In this document: positions 7,437-16,123 of the stretch, piece by piece
Numbering within the stretch: position 1 is the first letter of the stretch
Layout of the letters: the number at the start of each line of letters is the position of its first letter
Source: a virus
Strand: one strand, 5' to 3'
DNA: 38,002 bases
Virus record (IMG/VR): IMGVR_UViG_3300046516_000889
Span: 1 to 38,002 of that record
Program-made: the position numbers and the translations under genes
Notes under the pieces: model-generated
What the model saw: the letters and a program-made list of their open reading frames with translations, nothing else
The model's database searches: none
Told to the model about the DNA's origin: nothing

Positions 7437-8311
7437 GCATGATCACCACGCCAGGCTATTACGACATCTCTCTCGCCGACTATCTTGCCGACCCTTGTCC
7501 AACCCCTGCCCTATCAACCGACGTCGTGCACACGCTGTTCTACGAAACGGCGAAGCATGCACAGTTGCGCCATCCGCGTTTGAAAGGCGAGCGCGGCGAT
7601 GCCACGCCGCGTGCTGACATCGGTTCGGCCGTGCACGAACTCACGCGCGGCCACACCGAACTAGTCGTCTACGCGCCGCCTGAATTCGAGGATTGGAAAA
7701 AGAAAGCGGCGCAAGAGTTTCGCGATACGGCGCGCAGTGAGGGCAAGATCCCGCTGCTCTCCTGGCAACAGATGCAGGTAGAATGCGCCGCCGGCAACGC
7801 GGCGGCAGCGTTCGCGGCGCTCGGCTCGGGCACCTTTGAGCGCACGATGATCTGGGAGGTCAACGGCGTGTGGCGCAAGGGCCGCGCCGATTGGCTCAGC
7901 AACGGGCCAGTGCAGCTCGGAGACGACTACTTTGCCGCCGGGGTAGATGGAGATCTCAAAACAGTCATGAGCGCCGAGCGCTTGGCATGGCTGCGCACGA
8001 ACGTCTTGCCGACCGCGCAACGGCTCGACATCCAAATGGGCTTGCGCGACGAGGGGCACAAGGTGCTCACCGGCCATCAGCGCGGCATGCTGTGGCTCCT
8101 GCAGGAGATTGAAGCGCCGTACGAAGCCAGTTGGCTAATCGTCTCGCAAGCGATGCTCATGCAGGCGCAGCTTAAGATCGCGTACGCGGAAAAAATATGG
8201 AAGCGCTGCCTCGAAACCAACACGTGGCCAGGCTACGGCGCCAAGGCGATGCGAGCCGAACCGGGCGCGTGGGCCGAAATGGACATCATGTCTCGCATCG
8301 GTGCGGCATGA
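7433..8311 (+). CDS. PD-(D/E)XK exonuclease (phage recombination nuclease)
   Basis: A 292-residue protein with the RecB/lambda-exonuclease-like plan. A helical GSAVHELTRGH motif holds His68, the region WEVNGVWRKGRADWL holds Asp153, and VDGDLKTV gives the D-x-K catalytic pair (Asp174, Lys176). The conserved glutamine-like position lies in the helix with QRLDIQMG. It probably resects double-strand ends to make single strands for the Sak4-like ATPase encoded two genes downstream. The ATG at 7433 overlaps the stop of the coiled-coil gene (ATGA); the upstream in-frame extension to 7367 is out-of-frame sequence of that gene. Confidence 0.85.
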   Translation: MSMITTPGYYDISLADYLADPCPTPALSTDVVHTLFYETAKHAQLRHPRLKGERGDATPRADIGSAVHELTRGHTELVVYAPPEFEDWKKKAAQEFRDTARSEGKIPLLSWQQMQVECAAGNAAAAFAALGSGTFERTMIWEVNGVWRKGRADWLSNGPVQLGDDYFAAGVDGDLKTVMSAERLAWLRTNVLPTAQRLDIQMGLRDEGHKVLTGHQRGMLWLLQEIEAPYEASWLIVSQAMLMQAQLKIAYAEKIWKRCLETNTWPGYGAKAMRAEPGAWAEMDIMSRIGAA

Positions 8312-8502
8312 GTCGCGCGAAGAAAGCGAAGGCGTTCACTGTTCCGAAAGAGCCGTTTGTGGTCGTCTCTGTCGAAGATGAGCGCCCGGCCGATCGCTGC
8401 GTGTGCACGCACCTACGCCGGACACACAGGGGCTCATGCATGGCAACATTGTTCGGCGATGCCACGTGCGATTGCACTGAGTTTCGTAAGGCGGTGACGT
8501 GA
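8308..8502 (+). CDS. small Cys/His-rich protein, probable zinc binder
   Basis: A 64-residue protein with the pattern C-x-C-x-H followed by H-x(3)-C and C-x-C in its second half (RCVCTHLRRTHRGSC, then CDCTEF). The spacing suggests one zinc site. It sits between the exonuclease and the Sak4-like ATPase with an ATGA overlap upstream and a 1- to 4-base overlap downstream, which supports expression as part of the recombination module. Small Cys-rich proteins of this shape are frequent in such modules, but no activity is established. Confidence 0.75.
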   Translation: MSRAKKAKAFTVPKEPFVVVSVEDERPADRCVCTHLRRTHRGSCMATLFGDATCDCTEFRKAVT

Positions 8503-9548
8503 TGGAAGATTCCGAGATTAAACGCGGCGTGCGCAGCGGCGTGCACGTGATGATCGGCCTGGCCGGTGGCACGGGCAGTGGCAAGACGTGGTCTGCAATG
8601 GAACTGGCCACGGGCATGGCCGAAGGCAAGCGCTTCATCGTGATCGACACGGAGCGCGGTCGATCGCTGCATTACGCCCCGCGCGAAGGCGAAGCGGCTG
8701 TCCCCGGTGAAACGTTCGACTTCGATCACCTTTTGCTGATCGCGCCGTTCCGACCGGCCGCGTATCTGGCAAAGATCCGCCAGGCCGAAGCGGCTGGCTA
8801 TCCGGTGATCGTGATCGACTCCATGTCACACGAGCACGCCGGCGAGGGCGGATTACTCGACTGGCACGAAGAGATCCTAGATCGCATGGCCGGAGACGAT
8901 TGGAAAAAGCGCGACTCCAACACCATGCGTGCGTGGATCGAGCCAAAAATGGCGCACAAGCAGATGATGCAGCACTTGCTACAGGTGCGCGCGCATCTGA
9001 TCTTTTGCTTCCGTGCCGAGGAAAAGATCGAGATCAAGCGAGAGAATGGCAAGACAGTGATCGCGCCGAAAGAGGGACCGACCGGCGCGCAAGGATGGAT
9101 GCCTGTCTGTGAGAAAAATTTACCGTTCGAGCTTACGGCAAGCTTCCTCCTGAAAGCTGATCGTCCGGGCTATCCGATCCCGATCAAGCTCGAGGCACAG
9201 CATCGCATGCTGTTTCACATCTCGACTCCGGCCGGTTCATTGCCTGACCGGCCGATTGGTCGCGTCACTGGCGAGGCAATCGCCAGGTGGGCCTCAGGCG
9301 GGCCGGCTTCCGCGGCCAAGGCAGCGGCGGCGCCGTCACCGCAAGACGCGCCAGCACTCAGCCTAGGCGCTGTAGTGATGGCCTTCAAACGGGCGCAGAC
9401 GATCGCAGAGCTACAGTCAGCCGGCGCAACATTGGCCAAACAGTTGTCGGAAGCCGACCGCGCGGCGGCGATGGTCAGCTACAAAGAAGAATTGGAACGA
9501 ATCAAAGCCGCGGCGCCGGCCGAACGCGAGCCGGGTAGCGAAGGCTAG
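8502..9548 (+). CDS. Sak4-like RecA-fold ATPase (AAA_24 type)
   Basis: A 348-residue protein with Walker A GGTGSGKT (22-29), Walker B PVIVIDS (101-107), and the long central block LDWHEEILDRM...WIEPKMAHKQMMQ that I recall from phage AAA_24/Sak4-type ATPases. These act in single-strand annealing or exchange in place of a RecT/Beta protein. The C-terminal tail (residues about 260-348) is Ala-rich and probably flexible, a usual place for SSB interaction. The ATG at 8502 overlaps the previous stop (TGATG); a GTG at 8499 is the alternative. AAGGCGG provides the ribosome-binding site. The stop meets the opposing gene at 9549 with no gap. Confidence 0.85.
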   Translation: MEDSEIKRGVRSGVHVMIGLAGGTGSGKTWSAMELATGMAEGKRFIVIDTERGRSLHYAPREGEAAVPGETFDFDHLLLIAPFRPAAYLAKIRQAEAAGYPVIVIDSMSHEHAGEGGLLDWHEEILDRMAGDDWKKRDSNTMRAWIEPKMAHKQMMQHLLQVRAHLIFCFRAEEKIEIKRENGKTVIAPKEGPTGAQGWMPVCEKNLPFELTASFLLKADRPGYPIPIKLEAQHRMLFHISTPAGSLPDRPIGRVTGEAIARWASGGPASAAKAAAAPSPQDAPALSLGAVVMAFKRAQTIAELQSAGATLAKQLSEADRAAAMVSYKEELERIKAAAPAEREPGSEG

Positions 9549-9737
9549 TCACTCTGTCGTCCACACGGATGATACGATGCGTGTCGCTAAGCGTGCGCTG
9601 CTCTCCTTAATTCTATTTGCGGCCAACGTCGCCTCAGGGAGACTGATGTAGTGTGACACCGGGGTACCGCAACGCCATGCCAAGCCATCCTCTGACGTCA
9701 GGATGATGTAGAGAGTGATGCGCGGCAGATCGACCAT
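9549..9737 (-). CDS. small hypothetical protein after the tail spike
   Basis: A 62-residue frame. Its ATG at 9737-9735 follows the spike stop codon directly (TGAATG), and its stop ends against the convergent Sak4-like gene. The sequence mixes hydrophobic strands (ITLYIILTSEDGLAW) with an amphipathic helix. As the last gene of the late operon it could be a tail-fibre assembly factor or a small accessory protein. Support is only its position and tight junction; it could be spurious. Confidence 0.45.
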   Translation of the reverse strand: MVDLPRITLYIILTSEDGLAWRCGTPVSHYISLPEATLAANRIKESSARLATRIVSSVWTTE

Positions 9738-12593
9738 TCACCGACTCCAAGCTGAGATACATCCATATCCTAATGCCGTGCCAGCGGCGATCGTCGTCTG
9801 TTCAACTAGATAATATGTCGTGCTTGTTGTCGGCAAAAACTGAACGCCAGGGATTGTCAGAGTAATGTCTGCCGTCGCACTTGAAACAGTTGGACTTTCG
9901 ACTTGTGTCAATCCTTTGCTCGTACCTGAAAATGATCCTGACGTTCCAGAGATCCCGACTAGGAAGTCCGTACCTGTCAAGCTTCCGTCGAGGCCGCCGA
10001 CTGCGCTAATCTCCCAATTTCCAGCACCAAGCGTCAGCGATGCGATGTTGGTCGGAGTGTTGTTGCTTAGCGTCAAACCGCTCGGAGCCGTGACGCAACT
10101 TCGCACATTGTGCCCAGTGATACCGGTTGCTGGATTGGCCCCAACTGCATTTGCCACGATAGCTACAGTGGTGTGTGTTCCTATCGTTCCGATGCGAATG
10201 ACCCCGGCATCCCCGGATACGCCAGCGTTAGAGATACAAATATTGTCGTGATCTGAGGTCGTCAGGCTAGCGCCTGCACCATAACCGAGCGCGAGATTTA
10301 GGCTTCCAGATAGAGGTCCTCCGACACCAAGCGCTTGCTGACCAACCGCAGTATTGAGGGTGCCAACAGAAATAGCTGCGCCAGCGGCCAAGCCAACAGC
10401 GGTATTGCCGCCGCCTGTAATACTGAACAGGGCCGAAGTGCCGATCGCCGTGTTGTTGTTCCCGTCGCCCGACGCCATTGCTCCGTGACCGACAGCTACA
10501 TTGCTGTCGCCAGTCATGGTCAGGTTTAGACCAGCGCGAGACCCGATGAACGTACCATTGGTCATCGTGGTTGCTCCGTCACAAGCACGCCATCCAACAC
10601 ATGTGTTCTCCGCCCCAGTAGTCGTCAATTCGCCAGCATTTGAACCGAGCAAAGTATTTCGATCGGACGTCGTCTGCACGGAACCTGCGAGATACCCAAG
10701 CATGGTGTTTTCGGCGCCAGCGGTCAGTAAATTGGCGGCATGGTAACCGATCATCGTGTTGTTAATGCCGGTTGGCGCTGAAATTCCAATGCCAAAACTA
10801 GTTGTGAATGGACTACTACCACGCACGACGATCGCAGTGCCTGGTATGCCGCTGTCACTCAGCCTCGTTCCTCCTGTGCCGGAGAATGCCACTAAATCGC
10901 CGCTGGTTGACGACGTCGGACCAGATAGGCTCGCACTTAGCGTCACGTCTGACGTCAGAGCGCCGCCGCCGGTGAGGCCTGTGCCTGCGATGATGTTGCG
11001 TGACACCAGCACTACGTTTGCGCTTGGGATGCCGCTGTCTGTTAGGGTCGTTCCGCCTGTGCCAGAAAAAGCGCACAAGTCGGTGTTCACCGAGCTTGTC
11101 GGCCCAACGACAAGACGTGAGCTGTTCGTGAATGCATCACCAAAAGAAAAGCCGTTCGGAAACCGGATCTGACCAGGGCCCTCAGCAGCAGTGGCTCCAC
11201 TCCACTGCATGAATCTGCGTGCATCACCATTCCCGTGTCTCCATGTCCACCATCCTGCATTGCCTGACGATCCGCTCTGAAGTGTAAATCCTGCACCACC
11301 AATACCACCATTGGCGGTGTCTGAAATATTGATCACGTAGTCATTAGAAAATGGCATCTGAACGAAGCTTCCCGACGGTGCATTCAGATCTCGAAACGTG
11401 AACTGTCCCCCGTTGGTCTGAACACCGTTAAAGATGCGCGAGCCAGTGGAGTCAGACGTAAAGATGAGTCCGGCTCCACCTATCACCTGACTCGGCGCGA
11501 GCACACGACTCAAGTGATCTGATTCGCTGTAACAACCGATCAACTGATTAGGGGCAGAAGCCCCAAGCATCGCATAGGCCCCCGCAAGATTGCTGGCGAC
11601 CTCGCATCCTACGTAGTTGTTGCCAAGAAATGAATTATCATAAATGCCCCACAGCCGGTTGGAGTCGGCGTTGATTGATGTTCCAAGACCGGCGTTTGAA
11701 TCGTTGCCCTGAACGTACACCCCATTGAGTCCAGATGACTGGAGCAGGGCGTAATCAACCAACCATCCGTTGCAATTGCTGTCAGGGACACCGCACTGAA
11801 TGTGAAGCGCGTTTCCTGGCGCATGGTTGATATACACGTTTGAAATACGCGCTCCGGCTTTGAGCCGGATTCCAGCTGCGACGATTGCTTGCCACGTAAC
11901 GCCACCGTCGGTGACGAATGATCCCTCCGCCGTTGAAGACCATGACGGTTCGCTGCCAGCGCTTGTTCCAGCCGTGGTGACCTGAAACACGACTGTGACA
12001 TTTGTGTTTGTGGGACCGTACACTACAGTTCCGAGGGAATAAGCATGCGTTGCCTGCCATGCGACTGGCGCGGCTAAGTATTGTACACTGACATGATCGA
12101 TGCTGCTGAAGTCGCCTCGACCGAGATCGCAATTTGGTGAGTGTCCGTTTTCGCATGGGTAATGCACGATGATTCCGCTCACTCCGGCATCGGGAAGGAA
12201 GATCGTGCTATGGGGACCATCACCTGTCAGGCGAACGCGTCGAACAAGATCGATCGGGGTTCTTAGTTTGTAGACTCCCTTGGGAACATAAAGCGTCCGG
12301 CCAGCGGATAGCCCTTCAATGTTCGACGAGTAGCCAGCCGGGTTTCCAGTCACGCCCATCGCCACGATGCATGCATTGAGCGCGTCATCTGCGTAGGTAG
12401 CGCCAGTGTTGTCTGCGCCACAATCCAGTGCGTTGCGCTCACCAAGCGACCAACGCAAACCACTTGCACCGATCGCCAAGATTTTGCCCAGATCGGCGAC
12501 GTGATCCCAACCTGGCGGAGAGCCAGAACGGTCGATAGCGGCAGTCAACAAGGACGCGCTCAGCAGTACGGCAGAAACGATCAAAACGCGCAT
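9738..12593 (-). CDS. tail spike: signal peptide, pectate-lyase-like beta-helix, YadA-head-like repeats
   Basis: A 951-residue protein. Residues 1-20 form a textbook Sec signal peptide (MR, then VLIVSAVLLSASLL, then TAA). Residues about 55-130 match the start of pectate-lyase-like beta-helices (CGADNTGATYADDALNA, YVPKGVYKL, LTGDG). Near residue 180-245 lies a carbohydrate-binding-like insert (W-x-A, AGTSAGSEPSW, GGVTWQAI). A duplicated AFSGTGGT-x-L-x-DSGIP segment follows near 510-590. From about 600 to 800 there are tandem N-T-A-x-G-x-x-AG repeats like the head of trimeric autotransporters. It likely binds or degrades host surface sugar. AGGAG at 7 bases supports the ATG at 12593, so the signal peptide is probably real, which is unusual for a virion protein. 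Confidence 0.85.
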   Translation of the reverse strand: MRVLIVSAVLLSASLLTAAIDRSGSPPGWDHVADLGKILAIGASGLRWSLGERNALDCGADNTGATYADDALNACIVAMGVTGNPAGYSSNIEGLSAGRTLYVPKGVYKLRTPIDLVRRVRLTGDGPHSTIFLPDAGVSGIIVHYPCENGHSPNCDLGRGDFSSIDHVSVQYLAAPVAWQATHAYSLGTVVYGPTNTNVTVVFQVTTAGTSAGSEPSWSSTAEGSFVTDGGVTWQAIVAAGIRLKAGARISNVYINHAPGNALHIQCGVPDSNCNGWLVDYALLQSSGLNGVYVQGNDSNAGLGTSINADSNRLWGIYDNSFLGNNYVGCEVASNLAGAYAMLGASAPNQLIGCYSESDHLSRVLAPSQVIGGAGLIFTSDSTGSRIFNGVQTNGGQFTFRDLNAPSGSFVQMPFSNDYVINISDTANGGIGGAGFTLQSGSSGNAGWWTWRHGNGDARRFMQWSGATAAEGPGQIRFPNGFSFGDAFTNSSRLVVGPTSSVNTDLCAFSGTGGTTLTDSGIPSANVVLVSRNIIAGTGLTGGGALTSDVTLSASLSGPTSSTSGDLVAFSGTGGTRLSDSGIPGTAIVVRGSSPFTTSFGIGISAPTGINNTMIGYHAANLLTAGAENTMLGYLAGSVQTTSDRNTLLGSNAGELTTTGAENTCVGWRACDGATTMTNGTFIGSRAGLNLTMTGDSNVAVGHGAMASGDGNNNTAIGTSALFSITGGGNTAVGLAAGAAISVGTLNTAVGQQALGVGGPLSGSLNLALGYGAGASLTTSDHDNICISNAGVSGDAGVIRIGTIGTHTTVAIVANAVGANPATGITGHNVRSCVTAPSGLTLSNNTPTNIASLTLGAGNWEISAVGGLDGSLTGTDFLVGISGTSGSFSGTSKGLTQVESPTVSSATADITLTIPGVQFLPTTSTTYYLVEQTTIAAGTALGYGCISAWSR

Positions 12594-12605
12594 GGTGTTC
12601 TCCTG

Positions 12606-13082
12606 TTACGCCGCTGCCCAAGAGCCGGCCGGTTGTCCTACTGCGATCCACTTCGAGCCGACGGCGCGAATGCGCACGCTTGCATAGAGGTCCGTCGTTG
12701 ATTGTGTACCGCCGGCAGAACTTGCGGCGCTGCCAAACTCGATTACGTCCGAGCCATTGGCCCTCAATGTTGCACCACCGGCGTGCATGTTGATGAGCTC
12801 GAATCCGAGCCCGCTGGCCGCGGCGGGAAGATTCCATGTCACGGCGCCGCCGGTGTTGACGAGCGTCTTTCCACTATCGAGGGCGGTGAGCGTTGCCGTT
12901 CCAGTCGCATCGTCGACACCAGTGGTAGCCGTTCCGCTGATAGTGACGTCGGTGGATTCAGTCGCCGGATTGTCCTCGACTAGGACCGAGGCGGCTGGCT
13001 TGAAATTGAGGAGCTTACGATCGGGCACCGGCGTTCCGTCGACCATGATCGTCTTGCCTAAGATGTCTGCGACCCACGCCAT
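12606..13082 (-). CDS. tail fibre-associated protein
   Basis: A 158-residue protein rich in Gly, Ala and Thr. The segment LNFKPAASVLVEDNPATESTDV resembles short linkers common in phage fibre tips, and the rest (TWNLPAAASGLGFELINMHAGG...GSDVIEFG...KWIAVGQ) reads as regular beta-strands with a conserved Trp near the end, as in small receptor-binding or fibre-cap domains. A GAGAGGTG-like site precedes the ATG at 13082. It lies between two fibre-like genes in the distal tail cluster. A virion tail-tip part is the best guess. Confidence 0.65.
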   Translation of the reverse strand: MAWVADILGKTIMVDGTPVPDRKLLNFKPAASVLVEDNPATESTDVTISGTATTGVDDATGTATLTALDSGKTLVNTGGAVTWNLPAAASGLGFELINMHAGGATLRANGSDVIEFGSAASSAGGTQSTTDLYASVRIRAVGSKWIAVGQPAGSWAAA

Positions 13083-13092
13083 TTTTCACCTC

Positions 13093-13866
13093 TCAGGTTT
13101 GCGAACCGACCGAGACCCATGTGCCAGGTGTTCCGGCCACTGTGCAAATCTTGAGAACGCCGGCGGTTGTCACGTACATATCACCGATCAGATTCGGACC
13201 AGTCGGATCAGCATTGTTCGGCTGAATGTATAGTCGCGCATACTTGAGGCCTGACGTTCGTCCCTGCAGCTGCGCTGTTCTTCCGTTCGTAGCAGTCGAA
13301 TCGGCGATCAATGCAGTTGCCTCGTCGCCAGCACTAGAACCGACTTCAGCGTAGACGCCAATTCCGGCGCCATTTGTGTTGTGTCGCCCATGGACTCCGA
13401 TACCCGTAGCAAGCGTTGTTTCTCCGATCACCCCTTCGCCGTTGCCGCCTGCACCACCGCCTACACCACGCACGCCACAACCCTCACCGGAGTTTCCACC
13501 AGTGCCGTGCACGCCGTCTCCTGACCCAACACCCTGGCCAGCAACACCATTGCCATTGGTCGGTCCACCGGTACCCTTTACGCCAGCGGCTGTTGTACCG
13601 CCCGTGCCGGATATCCCCTCGTGACCATTTCCGCCTGCCGCAGTGATCGCTGGACGCGTGGCCGATGAATCAGCGGCAACCGATGCTGTTTTGTGCGCAT
13701 CAAAGCCAAGATCGGTCTCAAGAGTTGCGAGCCTCGTGTTTACGTTCTCTGTTCTATTGGTGAGTTGCTGTGCCGTTGGCTGCCAGGATGATTGCGCTCC
13801 TGGATCGCCATCTTCGCAAACGGTTACTGGATCGGTGAAAACGTTGACCGGCGTTACATCTCTCAT
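13093..13866 (-). CDS. glycine-rich repeat tail fibre protein
   Basis: A 257-residue protein in three parts. An N-terminal helical attachment region (residues 1-60, with NRTENVNTRLATLETDLG) probably makes a trimeric coiled coil. A Gly-rich central region (about 75-170) has repeated GxGVxGxGG-type units. A C-terminal domain ends DMYVTTAGVLKICTVAGTPGTWVSVG. The ATG at 13866 has AGGA six bases upstream and follows the gpI-like stop by 7 bases; a further in-frame ATG at 13899 would overlap that gene. The Gly-rich part could form a polyglycine or triple-stranded fold such as those found at adhesin tips. Confidence 0.7.
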   Translation of the reverse strand: MRDVTPVNVFTDPVTVCEDGDPGAQSSWQPTAQQLTNRTENVNTRLATLETDLGFDAHKTASVAADSSATRPAITAAGGNGHEGISGTGGTTAAGVKGTGGPTNGNGVAGQGVGSGDGVHGTGGNSGEGCGVRGVGGGAGGNGEGVIGETTLATGIGVHGRHNTNGAGIGVYAEVGSSAGDEATALIADSTATNGRTAQLQGRTSGLKYARLYIQPNNADPTGPNLIGDMYVTTAGVLKICTVAGTPGTWVSVGSQT

Positions 13867-13873
13867 GCGTTCC

Positions 13874-14527
13874 TCATACCGTGAATGATACAAAACCACT
13901 GACCGAGTAATAGACCGACACGTGCACCTTTGACGCCGATCGCTTCCATTTTCGGGCCAAATACAAAAGCCAAGCGATGTCGGTGCTCGGTCCTATTCCG
14001 ATGTACAACCCTGGCTCTCCTATGATCTCGCCTCCACCGATGAGCCATGGTAGCCATGGCGGATCGATCGCGCCGAAGCCGATCGTCAAGGTGTCTGTCC
14101 AAACAGCCGGATCGCCGGACTCGACGAACGTAACTAGCCCTGTGTCCCATGTCGCCGGCCATCCAGCCGCGCCCCACTGGTTGATGACTCGCAACAACTG
14201 GATCCCGGTACCTTGCTGCGCGTAGTCGTCCCATGCTGCGAAAAGTCGCGAGACGTAATTGGCCTTCGTCTCGCCTCTGAAGCGAAACAGATCGCGCGTG
14301 ACTCCTGATTGCGCAAGCGAGTCCGGTGCTTGCTGCGGATGGCCAGGCAGGCGCGCGTAGAAAGCCTGGTTGGCGTACTCGCTGATCGCATCGGCGATGA
14401 GCCCGATCGCACCGCCAAGCAAGCGCCGTCCCCAAAATGCCCTAGCCCAAACGACACCGGAGATCGTCTCCCATACGAACCGACGGAACGTGTTTCGTGG
14501 TGGTGGTGTGTCTTGCTCAATAGGCAT
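13874..14527 (-). CDS. tail protein, gpI-like baseplate component by position
   Basis: A 217-residue protein directly after the gpJ-like gene (overlap TAATG at 14527), the place of gpI/gp48 in P2- and Mu-like phages, where the product links the baseplate wedge to the tail fibres. RLPGHPQQAPDSLAQ, DLFRFRGETKANYVSRL and GTGIQLLRVINQWG form a helical N-terminal half. The C-terminal half is aromatic-rich (DPPWLPWLIGGG, YIGIGPSTDIAWLLYLARKWK), likely a beta domain. I recognise the position more than the sequence. Confidence 0.7.
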   Translation of the reverse strand: MPIEQDTPPPRNTFRRFVWETISGVVWARAFWGRRLLGGAIGLIADAISEYANQAFYARLPGHPQQAPDSLAQSGVTRDLFRFRGETKANYVSRLFAAWDDYAQQGTGIQLLRVINQWGAAGWPATWDTGLVTFVESGDPAVWTDTLTIGFGAIDPPWLPWLIGGGEIIGEPGLYIGIGPSTDIAWLLYLARKWKRSASKVHVSVYYSVSGFVSFTV

Positions 14528-15738
14528 TAGGCACCGGGCGCCACGGGGAGCACATTGACGGTGATGGCCGGTAGATAGATCTGACCATCGCTCAAGAGCA
14601 CATCGGAGCTGATTGACAACGTCACGCTCCTCGTCCCTTTCTTCGCCGTCTTCGCCGTCTCAAGCAAATCGTCGAACAGGATTCTTCCTTGCGTTCCCTG
14701 CAGCTTGACGCCACCGATTGGCTGCTTGCCGATGAACGTGAGCAGCGCCGCGCTGATCGCGCTCTTGGTGCTGTTGAAGCTTCCGTCCATGTCGGCGAGC
14801 GATGCGAGGCAATAGGCGGTGACCGTGAGCGCCGGAGTCGTGACCGTGGCGGCGCCGTCTGCGTCGAAGATGTCGTTCATCGGTCGACGTCCAATGCCGT
14901 CGTTGACACCATTCACAAAGTTTTCGATCGTCGTTATTTGACCGGCATCGATCGGCCCGAGGTCCGTTGCACCGATGAGCGTCACTGTGCCGTCGCCAGG
15001 CGCGCTTGCTATCTGAACACGCGTCAAAGCGGGCAACGCCTCGAGCGCCCACCCTTTGTAGGCCCCGTCAGTGTTGCTGTAACCAAGACGTGACCAACGG
15101 CCAGTGCAGCGATCCAGAAGCCTCGAATCCGATTCCTCGTCTTGACCTGGTGTCGTGACCCATGTGTTTGAATCAGGCACCAGCGCCGGATTCGTCGGCG
15201 TAACGCCGACAAGCGGCGTCCACAGATAGAGCGTGGTCGCTGGAGCAATGTTGCCGTTCGCGCCTGCGATGTCCGCCTTGAACTCGACCGACAACGTTGC
15301 ATTAGGGCCGAGCGTTCCGCCCTCTGTGCATGTGTACGTTCGCGCGCCAGCAGTGCCGCTCGGACTATCCGATGCGATCAGATCACCGGCCGACCAGGTG
15401 TTGACCGGCGCGCCGGCCGAGCTCGTGAACAGGATCTGACCGATCGTCGACTGGGCCTCGAGACGCGTGATGCTGAAAAAATACTTCGCGAGCAGTGTCA
15501 AAAACGGAGAACCGCCCGACGTCGTCGCAGCTAGCCCAGGGAAACCGCCGGCAGCGACGAGCGAGATCGTGGCACTGAGCTTCGACCACACGCGAGCAAA
15601 TAGCCGGATCGTGGTCAACTGCATGCCGCCGCTTTGCCAACTGGTGGTCTGCAAGCCAAGCTGCTGTAGGATCGCCAAGCTCTGAGCGAGCGCCTCGTCT
15701 TCAGTCAGAGGCGTAACCAGTTGTTGTAGTGTCAGCAT
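14527..15738 (-). CDS. baseplate wedge protein, gpJ/gp47-like
   Basis: A 403-residue protein. The central motif GQDEESDSRLLDRC followed by RWSRLGYSNTDGAYKGWA and VQIASAPGDGTVTL is the hallmark of the Baseplate_J family (Mu gp47, P2 gpJ). An N-terminal segment has the expected DEALAQSLAILQQLGL helix. A 1-base gap follows the gp25-like stop. The product forms the periphery of the baseplate with gp25 and gpI-like proteins. Confidence 0.88.
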   Translation of the reverse strand: MLTLQQLVTPLTEDEALAQSLAILQQLGLQTTSWQSGGMQLTTIRLFARVWSKLSATISLVAAGGFPGLAATTSGGSPFLTLLAKYFFSITRLEAQSTIGQILFTSSAGAPVNTWSAGDLIASDSPSGTAGARTYTCTEGGTLGPNATLSVEFKADIAGANGNIAPATTLYLWTPLVGVTPTNPALVPDSNTWVTTPGQDEESDSRLLDRCTGRWSRLGYSNTDGAYKGWALEALPALTRVQIASAPGDGTVTLIGATDLGPIDAGQITTIENFVNGVNDGIGRRPMNDIFDADGAATVTTPALTVTAYCLASLADMDGSFNSTKSAISAALLTFIGKQPIGGVKLQGTQGRILFDDLLETAKTAKKGTRSVTLSISSDVLLSDGQIYLPAITVNVLPVAPGA

Positions 15739-15739
15739 G

Positions 15740-16123
15740 TCATGTCCCGCCGTTGAGAAGCGTCACAGAAACGTCGGACACCTGTAGCGTCAATGCGAAC
15801 GGCTGACCAGTGACTCCGGTCCCAGAAATGCCAATCAGCGTCTTTCCGTCGTCTCCCTGGGTCACCGATGACTGCATGCTTTGCACGCGCTCGTCCTTCT
15901 TCCCCTCCGCGTCGATCGCGCGCTGAGAGAAGCTCGTATCAACCACGTCGGCGGCCATGTCACGCACATCATAGCCGTACCCTTGATCATAGAAGAGGCC
16001 TCCTGGCGGGCAGATGTAGCGACGCGCAAGGGATTGCTGCATCGCTTTTGTTTCGTCGCTCTCTTCGCTCCATGCTGCGTCGATGTCTTCGATCCCGCGA
16101 AAGTCTGTGCCCAACGTTGTCAT
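15740..16123 (-). CDS. baseplate protein, gp25/gpW-like lysozyme-fold wedge
   Basis: A 127-residue protein, the usual length of gp25/Mu gp46-like proteins. CPPGGLFYDQGYGYDVRDM and the later SFSQRAIDAEGKKDERVQSMQSSV match the family pattern, in which a short N-terminal strand completes the sheath handshake and the conserved E-R-V stretch lies in the core. The start ATG at 16123 overlaps the hub stop (ATGA). It probably connects baseplate to sheath and triggers contraction. Confidence 0.85.
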   Translation of the reverse strand: MTTLGTDFRGIEDIDAAWSEESDETKAMQQSLARRYICPPGGLFYDQGYGYDVRDMAADVVDTSFSQRAIDAEGKKDERVQSMQSSVTQGDDGKTLIGISGTGVTGQPFALTLQVSDVSVTLLNGGT

